DNA of 64,000 bases from Liolophura sinensis (Eukaryota > Mollusca > Polyplacophora > Chitonida > Chitonidae): assembly GCF_032854445.1 (NCBI RefSeq), contig NC_088304.1, forward strand, positions 10,053,704-10,117,703, written 5' to 3'. Made by a program: the position numbers and the translations under genes. How positions within the stretch are numbered: position 1 is the stretch's first letter; each line of letters opens with the position of its first letter. Positions 1-12,544 of this stretch are shown here, one piece after another. Under the pieces are notes generated by a model, which did no database searches, had not been told where the DNA came from, and worked only from the letters and a program-made list of their open reading frames with translations.

Positions 1-521
1 CAAATTGTTCATGTAAAGATGCTTGCACAGTCGCTCAGAACAACAGTTTTAAGAACAATTTGATTTTTGACGTAAGTAACAGACAACACTTATGCAATGT
101 ATGATGCTGAGAAAACCACAAAAGGCAAATAATCTACTTTCTAAGAACAATTTTCACATGTTGACAGTTTACAGCTGACACATAACTTACAAGCTTTCAA
201 GCTTACATATAATATATACATTCAGAACACCACATTCTGAGAGCAACTTTCACAAATTTAATGGAGAATTGTGTGGTCGAGTCCCAAGGCGACACTCGCA
301 CGAAGACACTCTGGTGCATATATACAACCAAGATTATCTTACCATGACGCTATGATGTTGGTACCACCAAGGCTATCTCATCATCACACTCTTGGGCGGA
401 TTCCATAAAGCCGGTTGTGGTTGTTAAAATTTCTCAGGAATATGTCAGCGTTATGGTGGGAGGACAAGGTCTATCATGCTTTACCCCAGCCACATCTTAC
501 AAAAATTAATGAGGAATGTTT

Positions 522-625
522 GTTTCTTCCACCCATAATTTGGCCACTGTCGTATAAATGAAATACCTTCGATATACCAGGATACCGGTTAAACCCAAAG
601 CAATCAAATAAATTAATAAATAACT
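522..625 (+). mobile_element. SINE family A fragment, degraded
   Basis: cacccataatttggccactg, tcgtataaatgaaata and an (AATA)n tail resemble the 2129 copy. Confidence 0.6.
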
Positions 626-1759
626 AAACATAATGAAGTTCTAATTTGCTTTGCCTGTCTACTTCGATTTTTATTTTTTTATTTTTATTAATTTTTATTT
701 CTTCATGTGCATTTCTGCTCAGGTTGAACAACTTCAAGGTTCTGTATCTGCAATTTTGGAATTCCGACAATGATTCTAGACACTACTAAAGCGGCTGTCT
801 GAAGTGCAATACTACGTACATGCAAACTCGAGGTCTTATTTCGTACAGCGCAATGGGGGTTGCAAGGGCGCTAGGTATTCCGCTAAGCTATTTTAGAAAT
901 GGCATCAACATTGTTTGGCTACCTCTGTGGCTTATAACAAATTTTTAATACCATCTCTTCAGTTAATGTCAATTCCCTGAACCATCTGTCATGCCGGCAC
1001 TCAGTGGTTATGGCAGTGTTGTTGTTGCACGCCCTCCTGTGTTTATCTTTACGGTAAACATGATGGATGGGCCCGGCGGGTCAGGGCGGCAGTCTTCCCC
1101 AGGGAAGCCTCAGCTAGACGCCGACGACTGCCGTACTTCACTAAACGGACATCATGTCGGCCTCATTAGAAAGGCATGTTGGAATGGTTTTTCCAGAGAC
1201 AACCTTGACAAAAAACGAAGACCAGTATCGAAAAGTGTTTCTCCGTGATTCTGCGATGCACACCATGCTTGCAGAACAGCAGTAGGCCGCGAGGCAAGGT
1301 TGGATTAATGAAGACGTAGGCCTATAGTCAGTATATATCAACTAACATTTCTCAACACTAATTCAACAACCATCTGGAAATTTTTGCCGCTGATAATTTT
1401 CCCACTTTGCCTACTTCGAATAACTCTCTCCACTGCGTATGCAAACAGATAGAGATGTTAACTCGCTATCTCCCCAAGAAGCACTTATCATAGACCTAGG
1501 CGTACATCTTCTAAAAAAAAAAAAAAAAATCACAAATAATAAAATGCGCAGAACATATGTTACATGAGTAGGCCCTATAAGTAGGCCTACATGTATATGA
1601 AAAACCACACGTGGCTTCAAACTTGATGAACAATTTTAAATTTAAAAATCAAAAACTCTACTTTGTAAACAAATAGTAGTAAGATTCAAGACTATATACA
1701 AATATCCTCTGTTACCTTAAGACCTATTTTTCAAAAGTAGGCCTACCTGTATTCAAGTT

Positions 1760-1872
1760 AATTTATTTATTCATTTATTTGATTGGTGTTTTACGCCGTA
1801 CTCAAGAATATTTCATTTATACGACGGAGGCTAGCATTATGGTGACAGGAAACCAGGCAGAGCCCGAGGGTT
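1760..1872 (-). mobile_element. SINE family A fragment
   Basis: (ATTT)n tail then gattggtgttttacgccgta and the body to gcagagcccgagg. Confidence 0.8.
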
Positions 1873-2128
1873 AAGTTAAATTCAGACAAAAATCCTAATA
1901 ACATATGGTGACTGCTGCAGGCCAGGAGTTTTCATTCGATTTCAAGTACTTTTTGCTTCAGATTAATATGCATCAAATTGCCGCCTTGCGCTCTTGGACG
2001 CTAAAAATTATAAACTAAATGAATTTTCATCCACGCAGTCTAAATGGTGATTTTAAATGTTAGCTCAGTTTCTAAGCTAATAATAGAGAATTGAAAAGCG
2101 GCCTCTGCTCTATACGGAAAAGTTCCTC

Positions 2129-2228
2129 CGAGCTCTGCCCGGTTTCCTCCCACTCATAACTTTGGCCGCCGTCGTATAAGTGAAATATTCTTGGGTACGG
2201 CGTAAAGCACCAAATAAATAAATAAATC
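2129..2228 (+). mobile_element. SINE family A fragment
   Basis: Plus-oriented body and tail: gctctgcccggtttcctccc, gccgtcgtataagtgaaata, then (AAATA)n. Confidence 0.8.
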
Positions 2229-2351
2229 TGCGGAAAAGACAAAACATAAACCATCTGAATTCTTCGAATGATCAAAGTTTCTGTTGATTAAAAGAAAAAC
2301 AAGGCTGAATGAGGAAAAGAAAACGTTAAAAAGATGAACTAAAAGTCTCAG

Positions 2352-2455
2352 TATTTATTTATTTATCTATATATTTATTTATTTGATTTGTGTTTTACGC
2401 CGTACTCAAGGATATTTGACTTATACGATGGCAGCCAGCGTTAAGTCGGGTAAGT
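2352..2455 (-). mobile_element. SINE family A fragment
   Basis: (ATTT)n tail, gatttgtgttttacgccgta, gatatttgacttatacga. Confidence 0.75.
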
Positions 2456-4433
2456 CGGCGGGTTTAAGTCTCAGCAGAAACACCATTAAAATCTTTATCT
2501 GAAAATACTTTTACTTGCATTTTCCAGGCACATATGGTCTGCCACGATATGGCTGAAATATTGCCGATTTGGCGTTAAGCCATCATCATTCATTCATTCA
2601 TCCACAAAGTCCGAGTACACTGACCAGTACAATGAGAAATATTTTAATACCTAATATTTAATACGTGAAGTTATCATGAATTTGATTTAGTTCTGAACCT
2701 ATATAAGGGTGCAGAAAAACTTGTGACGTCGTGGACCACACACATTATTGACATTTAGTACATAAAATCCATTTCACAGGGAAAAAATCTGAAAATATTA
2801 AGTAAAGGTAAGCTTTTAATGATCTTTCTTCAGAGGATTATTTGATGGCTTTGAAAAAGAACTTTTTCAAGTAATTCCACAAAGCTATAGCGCTAGGTCA
2901 AGTTTTGAATGTGATTTGAAGGTTTATTTTTTTTCTAGACTGTATGAAGGAACGATTTCATATTCAGACAAATATATAAAAAAATTAATCCCTCGGGCCA
3001 TAAACTGCGTATTATGCAGTCTGTATAAGACCTGTGGGCTTATTCGCACTACACTTGGTATACGAACCTCGACTACAAGACACTTCCTGTATTATGCAAT
3101 TGCGAATTCATTTAAAACGAAATTTACTGTTGTTGTTAAAAGATCCATTCTAAGGAACTTTCGTATTGTATCGAATATCAGCTCCAGCACTGTGTGTGTA
3201 AACAGCTGTTCTATATAAACTCAATTAACTGCCTCTCATCCTATCTACATTATGTAAGATGTAGATCACAGTTCACAGCACTCGGTATCAAGTGTGTCCA
3301 CCGTTAGCATAACGAAGATCGCGAACTGTGATTACCGACAACTCTCTTTTGACGCTGCAATAGCTCCTGGATTATTGCCCAAAAATGTGAACATCTGGTG
3401 TAAATCAACGCCATAACTGATAATGAATAGTTACCCTTATTGTTGAGTTAACACAATATTTAATATTGTGAGAAAGCAATATAAAATTGCTTCGAGCGTT
3501 TATATTTCTGTTGAGTATATAATACTAGTTGCACTGCCAGAGAACAAAGGCCAATTCATCTTGTATTCGAGTCAAAATTGCGCGCGAAAAGGCATATCCC
3601 ACTGAATTAAGCGCTATCCACGAACTAAAAATGAAGCCCACTTTCCATCTTTTCCTGTGGCCATTCTCGTATTATTGTATTAAACCACTCAACATCTTCT
3701 AAACGAAGGTAAAGAAGATCGTTTTAATTACGGATGTTTATACTTACCTGTGATATACTGGTGTATTATCAGAGTGGTCTGATTCTACCATTTGCGAACG
3801 GAATAAACAACAATAAAGCACAAAGCGCATATAAACAGAGGTGTTTGCTCTTTCTAGACGGACAGATCAAGTAGTTTGGAAGCCACTTAGCTCGAACAAT
3901 CTCCTCTGTTCCGCTGTTCAAGAATAATTGGAGGACTTCAACCTTTTACTGACTTCTCTAACAAAAAAAAATTACCAATAGGGCACCATTGTACTGGTCG
4001 GTGCAGTGCCGTATTATTTGGTACAGATGAACCTTGGACTGCTGGTATAAGAATGTCTGTTTCGACACATAGATTTATTTAACTTGTCATAATTGTAATA
4101 CCTATTTACGTGGTGTAAACCAGTCCTTTCAGGCGACTGGCAGACGCCAGTGACCGAAATACCAAACAATTAATTGTTATTTACTTAACTGTTAGGCCAT
4201 ACCAGATGTGAGATCAATTTCATTGTTGGAAAGGAAACTTTCGAGAGTCCTCAGCTTAATTCCATTGTGCTGGGAGCTCTGGAGGCCACAAAACTCTCAA
4301 CCGTGCTCTTTCATGAGGTCTTACATTGACTTTGCAGGAGATTACTTGCCAAATGACTTCCGGCTCCAGGCCATCTAGTTTCCTTCTTGCAAAAAATCTT
4401 ACTTACTTCCTTGATTGGTTTCGAAAGTAAGAC

Positions 4434-4818
4434 CGGCCCCCCGGCAGTTGGTAGAACGTCTGTTTCGGGAGCGGTAGATCCCAGGGTCAATCCTGGGTCG
4501 AGTTACACCTAAGACATTAAGACGAGTTACACCTAAGACATTAAGAGGAGTTGTAACTTCCTCGCGTGGCGTTCAGCATTAAGGGGATAGCGCAAAGACT
4601 GGTTGACCTGTATCACTATAATGGCTCGGGCGGGGCTACTTACTTGTCTTCGGTAAGGCGTCTCAGTGAAGCAGCACTAGATAAAAGAGTGGCAGGAAAT
4701 CCATCCTGCAGCAAGGAGGCACCTTACAGGCACCTGACATGAACTCTAAGGATGCCTTCGTATGACTGAAAAATTGTTAAGGACGACGTTAAACCCCAAG
4801 CACTCACTCACTCCCTCG
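4434..4818 (+). mobile_element. SINE family B, full-length
   Basis: Plus orientation: head ggcagttggtagaacgtctg, box B gggtcaatcc, body gtaacttcctcgcgtggcg, tail gcactcactcactccc. A 23-base direct duplication just after the head (cgagttacacctaagacatt twice). Confidence 0.88.
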
Positions 4819-5499
4819 GAAGTAAAAGACTACACCGTGCTCATGTTGATATGCTATATACAGGCGTACCAAAAGACATCTGCCTAGTTCTTCAAAAATG
4901 GCAAAAAATGTTTCAAAAACCCTGCAGTAAAGTTGCCCTGTAGTTACTCATCGTGAACTCCCAGTTTTTGAAAATTTATCCTCTAAGCAGAGATCAACAA
5001 GTTCCAAAAGTTCAGCTCATAATGATTCGCGACGAAGAGTATGGGGTACTTAGATCCAAGCATACAGGAAAGTAAGATTATTACTGACCAAGCCAAGAAG
5101 TTATCCTACAGCTGAATTCGTCCAATTACGTATGAAAAGCTCTGAGGCGTATATTGGAAATGAATCCGTGTCCAATTTTGCAAGGTATTGTCTGATTTGA
5201 AGTGGAGCGAAAGGCCCATTGCGATTGCGAATGGTCAGTTTTGCTCGATGGCTGGTACAATATCTGTTTTGACGCCTACGTATACTATAAACAAATCTGA
5301 TCCATCACTATTTTCGCTTGGATATAACTAAACCCTCGCATACCGTGTTCAGTATTATTCCAAACATAGTGCAAGGCATTTTACGCAGCAAAATGTTAAA
5401 TAAATATTTCGACGGGTCATCTAGGGTAATCTTCTTTAAGAAAAAGCTCCTTTATGTGCCACATGACGAAGAGAAGTCATTCGGTGTGTGTACATGGTG

Positions 5500-5690
5500 T
5501 GTCTTCTTGTAGCGGAGTCCATGCCGGCAAAGTGCTGCCGCCCCATAAGTATTATTCCAAAGACACCAGACATGACACCCCACCCAGTCACATTATGCTG
5601 ACACAGGGCCAATCAGTCCTTTTTCCTTACTCCAACCTCTCAGTGCTGAGCACCAAGGGAGCTGGTAAAAAGTACCATTTTTAAAGTTCA
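5500..5690 (-). mobile_element. SINE family D, truncated
   Basis: Shares with 20865-21205 the blocks gacaccagacatgacacccc, cattatgctgacacagggcc and ctcagtgctgagcaccaagg. The 76-residue frame over it is a repeat artefact. Confidence 0.72.
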
Positions 5691-5894
5691 TTATAGTCAG
5701 GTATCTAAAACTTACCTAACTTGTATTAACACTCAGTATTGATAAGTGGAGATACATAGTTTAAGTTCCGTGATGTTCGGATTCATGATGCTTCCGGTGA
5801 AAATGTTGATATACTGAAGTATGAGCAACAATCCATTGCCGATTATGAACAACGAGAAATCAGTAGATGTGTGTAATATACAGTGTCTCCTTGA

Positions 5895-6010
5895 AACAAG
5901 GCGCTTCCAGGCTGCATAAACGCTGCTGCGATTAAGTATTAAGTATTAAGGACATCCCATCCAATTACATTATACTGACGCCGGGCCAACTGGTCCCGTT
6001 TCCTTGCACT
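5895..6010 (-). mobile_element. SINE family D fragment
   Basis: acattatactgacgccgggc and ctggtcccgtttccttgcac match the family D body; a small (attaagt)n stretch lies inside. Confidence 0.55.
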
Positions 6011-8948
6011 GACCATATATAGTGTATCCCGAAGCTTACGAACGGTGTAGACCTTTTGGGACCTATACCATTGTTAAATCCTAAATGCAAGATCTGTTAC
6101 AAGAATAATTTTCGCCAGGTCGATCTAACTCATTCACTAAACGCAAAGTCTGAGAAAGATATACATCCACCTTTGTTGAATTTGAAGGAAACCACTGACT
6201 CTCCACATGATACGTCTTATCTGGACCTATATTTGTACTAAACCCAAATCGGTTTGCTGTCTCGCAGACTTTACGACAAGATGGATAGTTTCAATTTTGA
6301 CACTGTACTTTATCCTTACTTGAACAGCAATATACCGAAGGGTCCTGCATATGATGTGTACATATCTCGCCTTGTACCATCTTAGATCCTGTGTTATGTA
6401 ACAATTTCAATCAACGTCACACGTTATTACTGAAAAATTGCGTCAAGGTTATTCCATCTAACGCCTTCACTATTAAATTTCTTAAGTTTTACAATGAGTA
6501 CAATTCTCTTGTTAGTAAATATGGACAGAGCGTCCAGAATCTCTGGCACACTGGTTGTCCCTCATTCCGCTTAACCCGGGGCTAGGGGCTGTATATCCAT
6601 CGTGTTGAATAAATCGCCACGTTGGCTAAATGCACAGTTGCACTCAAAGCGCAAGTCAGATACATATTTTATTATCGACAACTTATTCCTGTATACTAGA
6701 ATGCGTGGTACACGATTTGAATACTGATTTCACCCAGTCGCTTAGAACATTCCTTGCGTCTTTCAAGCATCACTAAAAACTGTTGACTATTTCCGTCTTA
6801 ATTTCGTACTTAATATAGTTCCTGAATTCTTTGGTGGTTTGAGTTAAACGTCGATTTGGGAATTGGTCTTTCGATTATTGGCATGAAAGGTCCACCAACT
6901 GATAGACGGAAAACGAATGTCTGTTTCGAGGCATACATTTTGTATTACCCGAACCTGGTTTCATCTCAAATCTTCCGACATCGAGATGCCCAATATTTAG
7001 ATATTGGTAGTTATCTCTTAAAACGTTCGTTTCTGGGCAAAATGATATCAAACTATTATCGGTCGAAAACCACACCACAACTGTCAATGAAAACTGTATA
7101 GGCTTAAGTCTTCTATTTGCAGGCCTTCTGTCCTAATTTCTAACTTTCATATCATTATGGTACATATTTTCTTTACGATACTCTTGGTTGTTTACGCTGA
7201 ATGTTGTTTTGGAAATTGGTCTTTTTTTAATTATTGACCTAGAACGTCTATTGTAGTTGATGGTTAGTATATGAATGGAATGTCTTATAACTACGACGCA
7301 TACAACTATGCATAGTTTAGATTTACACACTATCCTTGCATGCAAAATTGTACCTGTAGGATGGAATGTTACCTTCTTAAAAGTACCACTTCTGGAAAGC
7401 TGTAAGCATTGACACTTGCTACTCATCAGCAGTTTGAATTAAAACATGTCATCAACTGAATTAATATCAAAATGTATATAAAAGCGCATGTTTGCATGTA
7501 AGAAACCTGTGATATAGTATAAAATCTCAGATTGTATCCCAGAAAAAATAAGATGAAAATAGATTTTAATGCCACTTTTCCTCGGGTATCCAGAAGAAAA
7601 ATAACTAGACCAGATTTATATTGTTCCGATCTCTTTATGAGACTTCTTCCCTTTCTTATCTTGTCAAGGATCGGCATAAGTGTCACCTGACGCCTGTATT
7701 CAAGCTTCCGACGGTCACATTTGTAGCCGATCCGCTGCGGATTTGCGCTCAGTCTCATTTTCACAATGACCAATCTACATTTCAATGTCATGACACTGGA
7801 GGGAACTTGGCAAAACTAATACATACGACACACATTACTTAAAAGAGTTATTCGAATCTCTGAAGCCCTTTCTTCACCGTGATGTTCAAAGGAGCACTAT
7901 TAAAAATTCATTTTCTCCTCGTCGCCAACCGACGCCCGCCGCTTCCTCGCGCTTGAACGTCGCCAAAAAGCTTGACCGTCCCAGAAGACGGACGTGAGGA
8001 CTTTGTGTTGATGTATAACTTCAGTCACACGTCGGCGCGGAGATCCGACACACAGAGGCGCCATCGAGACAAGAGACGGAATAGAATTAACATTGCTCAA
8101 CAGATCACCGGCAAGACGGGAAAAGGTGCAAGCATATACCGTAAATCTGCTATTTAACGGGCAGTATAGGTAATGATCAAGTGGCATCACCATAATGTTG
8201 ACTGCGCTCCTACCCACAGCTGTGAGCTGTGAGCTGTGAGGACTATCATGTTTGAATGTTAGGCACATGCTGGTTACTTTTCCAGAAAAAAATTCTTACC
8301 TAAAAACTATATCTTTCATTATTTATGCTAAACTCTTATTCAAGGCCTATCCCGCCTCTATTAAATTCTGTTTTTACCTCCAGTACTGTAGTCATGTGAC
8401 TAATGAGTATGCTGATGAAGGGCTCAGAGCAGCTATGACATGACTTCAAGACTAAGAAATTAAGTACACTGAAAGCAAAACATCTATTAACAGTAAGTAC
8501 GTATATAGAGAGAGACTCCTCTAGAACAAATTTGAAATGGACACTATCATTGATGTTACTACACGCAAATTAATAAGATCTCAAAGACATTGCACAATTT
8601 TCCTGTGCCCCCCCCCCCACCCAATTGTTTTTGGTTTGATGAGTAGCTGAAAACATGTAAGATCAGCATCACTGGATCCCATGGATATCTTTCACTAGTT
8701 AAGCCTTCTATACACCTAGATATGTTGTCTGTTGTCTAGGTGGGTTGATGTGTTGGGACAATTTTGTCTCAAATCTAACAAATAACACTAAGCAAAGAAT
8801 ATACAGAGACAACCACATATATTTGTCCATCCATATTTTATATGTTCAATCTTCAAAAATAAATGGATCTTCAGAAGAATGCACAAACAACTAACAACTG
8901 CAATTGTCCTTATTCTGCCCCTTGTTCACATCCTGGGGGGGGGGTCTT

Positions 8949-8949
<1 letters not shown>

Positions 8950-8994
<45 letters not shown>
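8950..8994 (-). repeat. (TGA)15 microsatellite starting at the NLE1 stop codon
   Basis: A pure (TGA/TCA)n run of fifteen units on the minus strand. It begins at the NLE1 stop codon and stays in frame, so the gene ends in fifteen tandem stop codons. A poly-G/C run (about 8935-8944) follows in the 3' UTR. Confidence 0.95.
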
Positions 8995-8996
<2 letters not shown>

Positions 8997-9004
8997 GCCT
9001 CCAT
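8992..9004 (-). CDS. NLE1: NLE1 terminal coding exon j (last four codons and stop)
   Basis: After acceptor ctctgttgcag the sequence reads A TGG AGG CGA TGA. Joined to the AT that ends exon i it gives Ile-Trp-Arg-Arg-stop, the conserved IWRR end of Notchless. The exon continues leftward as 3' UTR; no polyadenylation signal was assigned. The stop TGA is the first of fifteen TGA triplets in frame. The match of residues, phase and splice site makes the assignment strong despite the short coding part. Confidence 0.92.
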
Positions 9005-9654
9005 CTGCAACAGAGGATGGCTGTAGTTAGAAACCAATGAAAATATCCAAATTCTAAATTGTAATTATCTTATAAACAACATACATATATTCAGGTTCTA
9101 TACCTTGAAGTATCAAGAAACATGTTTGCAATCTTGACACTTCTTGGTCTGGCCAATTATAGCTTAATGGAATATGCTAGGCAATGCTCAGCTCAGCCCA
9201 CCCTGGGCAACCTGTAGAAGAGGCACCATGGTGTCTTCAGCATGGTACTCCAGTGAGCCAGCGCCACAAGTACGCCTGATTTGAAGAAATTTTGTAAACA
9301 ACATTAACCCTGAACGATGGTTACATTATAAAACAGGGAATACACATGTGTATGAGATGAAGCATTATTACAAAAAAAAACATAAAGCGAAAAACTTGAG
9401 AAATTATCAAATGAAAAACTACTATGGGATAAACCTTCCATACATTCCTTCACAAGTCTAATGACTTCCGTTGACTTTTTTTCACTCGCCTGAACTAAGA
9501 GATTTATGCTGGAAAAGCTCTTCCACACCTATGATTACCTGTACATATATCAACCCAGAATGTTATTTTCAAAGGCAAACAATGTATGTAAAGATATTAT
9601 TTATCTATTTATGTGATCTAGTTTCACAATACCCTAATTCCTCAACCTTTTTGA

Positions 9655-9795
9655 GTTGATATTGGAGACAAAACTACATTTTTTCAATTGGCCAATTTCA
9701 GGGCCTCACAAAACATGTAATTTTATCAGTCTACAAAAATGATGTCTTCATTTCATCAGAAAGAATATGCTTGAATAAACATCTGTGAAAATGAC
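9655..9795. repeat. Dispersed repeat family X
   Basis: ttggagacaaaactacattt ... cttgaataaacatctgtgaa. Related copies at 19978-20120 and 52300-52460. Confidence 0.6.
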
Positions 9796-10047
9796 GAAGA
9801 AGTGCATTACCACACCAAAATATTTTCCAATTACACAGAAGAATATTCAGTTTTATCAAGCCTTTTTTTTCAGCAGGTTTACGATTATCTCACCCCTTGC
9901 AAAAGACCAGGGGCCTGTCTACAAAGTCATGGAAGTTGCACCAGGCACACTTTGCGACTGCTTCATAGAACTGGTCCCGTGAGTATGACTTTTTGATTCT
10001 GTCAGGAGTGCATGCAGCGTGGGAGTATGATAACATGCCTCAAATTC

Positions 10048-10150
10048 CAGTGAGTGAGTGAGTGAGTGAATGTTTAGGATTTAACATCCTACTTAAAAAT
10101 TTTTCAGTCATATGACAATGAAGAAGCCCCAACTGAGCCATTGGAGCCGT
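10048..10150 (-). mobile_element. SINE family B fragment
   Basis: Tail-side piece: (GTGA)n, gtttaggatttaacatccta, ttttcagtcatatgacaatg. Confidence 0.7.
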
Positions 10151-12544
10151 TCCCTCAAATACAAAGGCCTCCTTTATGGTTGGAGGCAACATGATTGATT
10201 GCCTGGACACCACAGCCAATATCTGACAAACCTCTGGACTAATGGAAACTTGTGACCAAATTTGTCATGTTTTGATTGGCTGCATCAGAACAGCACATAA
10301 CGGCTCTCTTATCACAAAGGAAAGAGTCGTTGTAAGGAAAGTGTGTAATGACTGTATTTCACCTTTCAAGTTTCAAATGTAAAAATTACATTTTCAGAAA
10401 CACATAAAGGCCTTAAATTATATCTTTGATCAAACTTCAAAATAAACTTTTTTTTTTTTCAAAATTAAAGGTAAATGAATTAATCAAACTCAAGAAAAAT
10501 TTTACTTGATTTCACGGAAAAACATTTTAAAACAAAACACATGTTAGAAAACTACCATAATTCTTCAAAAACTTCTGCAACCAATATTCTGAAACATTCT
10601 GAGAGTGCTATGAGGTGTAGAGAAATAATGTGCACAGTTTTATGAAGCTTGCAGCTCTTTAGTGACACAAACAAATCGTTTTTAGCATCATTTTCATATA
10701 AAATATAACACTGCTTCAGCGGCTGAAAAGGTTGATGATTTACAGTAAAATACACAAATTCCCACACTACAAATGAACCATACTCTGCGATTGTGTTTTA
10801 TCATATAAAAATGGGAAAACTCCTGTAACAATTTATTGGTCATTAGCCCATGGCAAACCTATGTACAAAACTAAATCCCTGCTGACCTTTTTCTGTACAG
10901 CTGCTGGCAGACAGACAGACAGACAGACAAATAAACACTGGAAAAAACATAACCTCACTGCCTGAGGTAAAAATACCCAACATTATTTCCAGATATACTT
11001 ATCAAGGACTATCAGGTGGGTGATTACCTAAATGTTTTAGTTTCCTTCTCCTTTGACAAACAACTCAATACTGGCTGTAGAAACAATCTGCTCTGCCAAT
11101 AAAAAGAAGGCTATTTATCATGCTAAGAGGGTTCTTTGTCTACTCCAGACAGAAAGAGAGGCTCAGCAGTGTTGTACATTACCCTAAACACTCCACACAC
11201 ATATTTTCGCACGCTCTGCTGTTGTCTGTTACACCAACCTTACGTAAATGCTTCGTGGTAAACACTTGAAAACTAATGCGAAGATAATGAAAACAGTCTG
11301 CAAGATTTGGTCAGCCATTCCCCCAGCGTCTCATCAACGGTTCTTAATAAGCCTTAAAAGCCTGCTGATACCACAAAGGCACTCCTCAAGTGCTTACATG
11401 TGTCCTTAAGGGTTGCTCCCTAAGTTGCGAGGGTCATCACGGCCCCACACCCCACAGGGAGGCCCTCTCTAAGGCAGACAGATTACGGTTCTGTACCTGG
11501 CACATTAGACTCCAGCTAAACAGTGTTTCTTCAATTACTTCACAATATGAAGAGGGATATGTTGTTCATCATGTAAAACTCAAGTACCATTATTACTGTG
11601 TTGTGTAAAAGTGAAAAAATACCCCACCCCCCATCCCCCCCAAAAAGTAATTTAATATAAAACACTCAAAGCATAGAAAGTATAAACAGAGCAATGACCC
11701 CACAGGGTGATAGTTGGCAAATGGTCACATTTATTACCAGTGAAATCCGGCCACTTGACAATTTAACTCAGTCAGGGTTTTAGTCCAACTGTTCATGAAC
11801 AAGTAAAATACAGTGGCAAGCAGTTCTAGTAGTACACTGCCACCAGAAGTACAACAACTCGACTTACGTCTTGAACATGCGTTGCCATGGTTGTTACGTT
11901 CAATGTCACCTGTGGCAGCTTCATGCAGTCAGAGTCTGTTTAGAAATATTTCACCTTAAGTTCAGCATTTTTCAAGTCCACATTTTGCTTGATTCTCATT
12001 GATTTATCTGACTTTATAGGGTCACTTACAGCTTTTTTGTGAAGGTTTATACATTCTTACCAGAAAAACTAAAGTGTTGGCATCCTTTATGTGCTTCTGC
12101 CTGAAAACTAACACCAAACCCTCCTCACTGGGTAAATGAGACTAAGGTATTAAATTACTTGAGACTAAGGCAAGTTAAATAAGATTAAGGTAAATTACAA
12201 AAAGATTAGGTAAGTTACATTAAACTAAGGCAAGTTTAGCCCAGTGAGGAATGATACTGCGAATAGCTGTTCTGTTTTAAGAGGCAAAGTTTGTAGAGGA
12301 ATGGCTACACAAATAAAGTGCATCCATAAATCACTTCTACGGCGTAAAAACACCAACAAAATAAATCACAGGATTTTTCACCAACTGTCCAGCTCTCCTA
12401 TTAATTTTCATGAAAAATTATGTGAAATTTTACGTGAATAACAGTAAATCATATCACTTTATGTAACTTCAGACACACTAACCCTTCTGATTTACATCTG
12501 TAACAATTGGCAGTTACCACCTAAAAATCTCTCAATGCCACATA

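Larger units (their letters stand above)
1..4433. other. Left flank, no gene seen (apart from SINE pieces)
   Basis: Short frames only (100 residues or fewer), none resembling a known domain. AT-rich with tacatgta-type words. Contains the family A fragments listed separately. It lies downstream of the NLE1 3' end. Confidence 0.6.
4819..8949. other. Left flank, no gene seen
   Basis: Two family D SINE pieces and otherwise unassigned sequence. 7915-8110 is locally CpG-rich (ctcgtcgccaaccgacgccc) with a 122-residue minus frame at 7900-8268, but nothing recognisable. The 3' UTR and poly(A) site of NLE1 should lie in the right part. Confidence 0.5.

Noticed and set aside
991-1248. 85-residue plus frame
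   Set aside because: No similarity to known proteins by eye and no support from flanking sequence; random frame in non-coding DNA.
7900-8268. A 122-residue minus frame in a CpG-rich patch as a small gene
   Set aside because: No recognisable domain, no splice or start context; could be part of the NLE1 3' region or a neighbouring promoter but cannot be supported.
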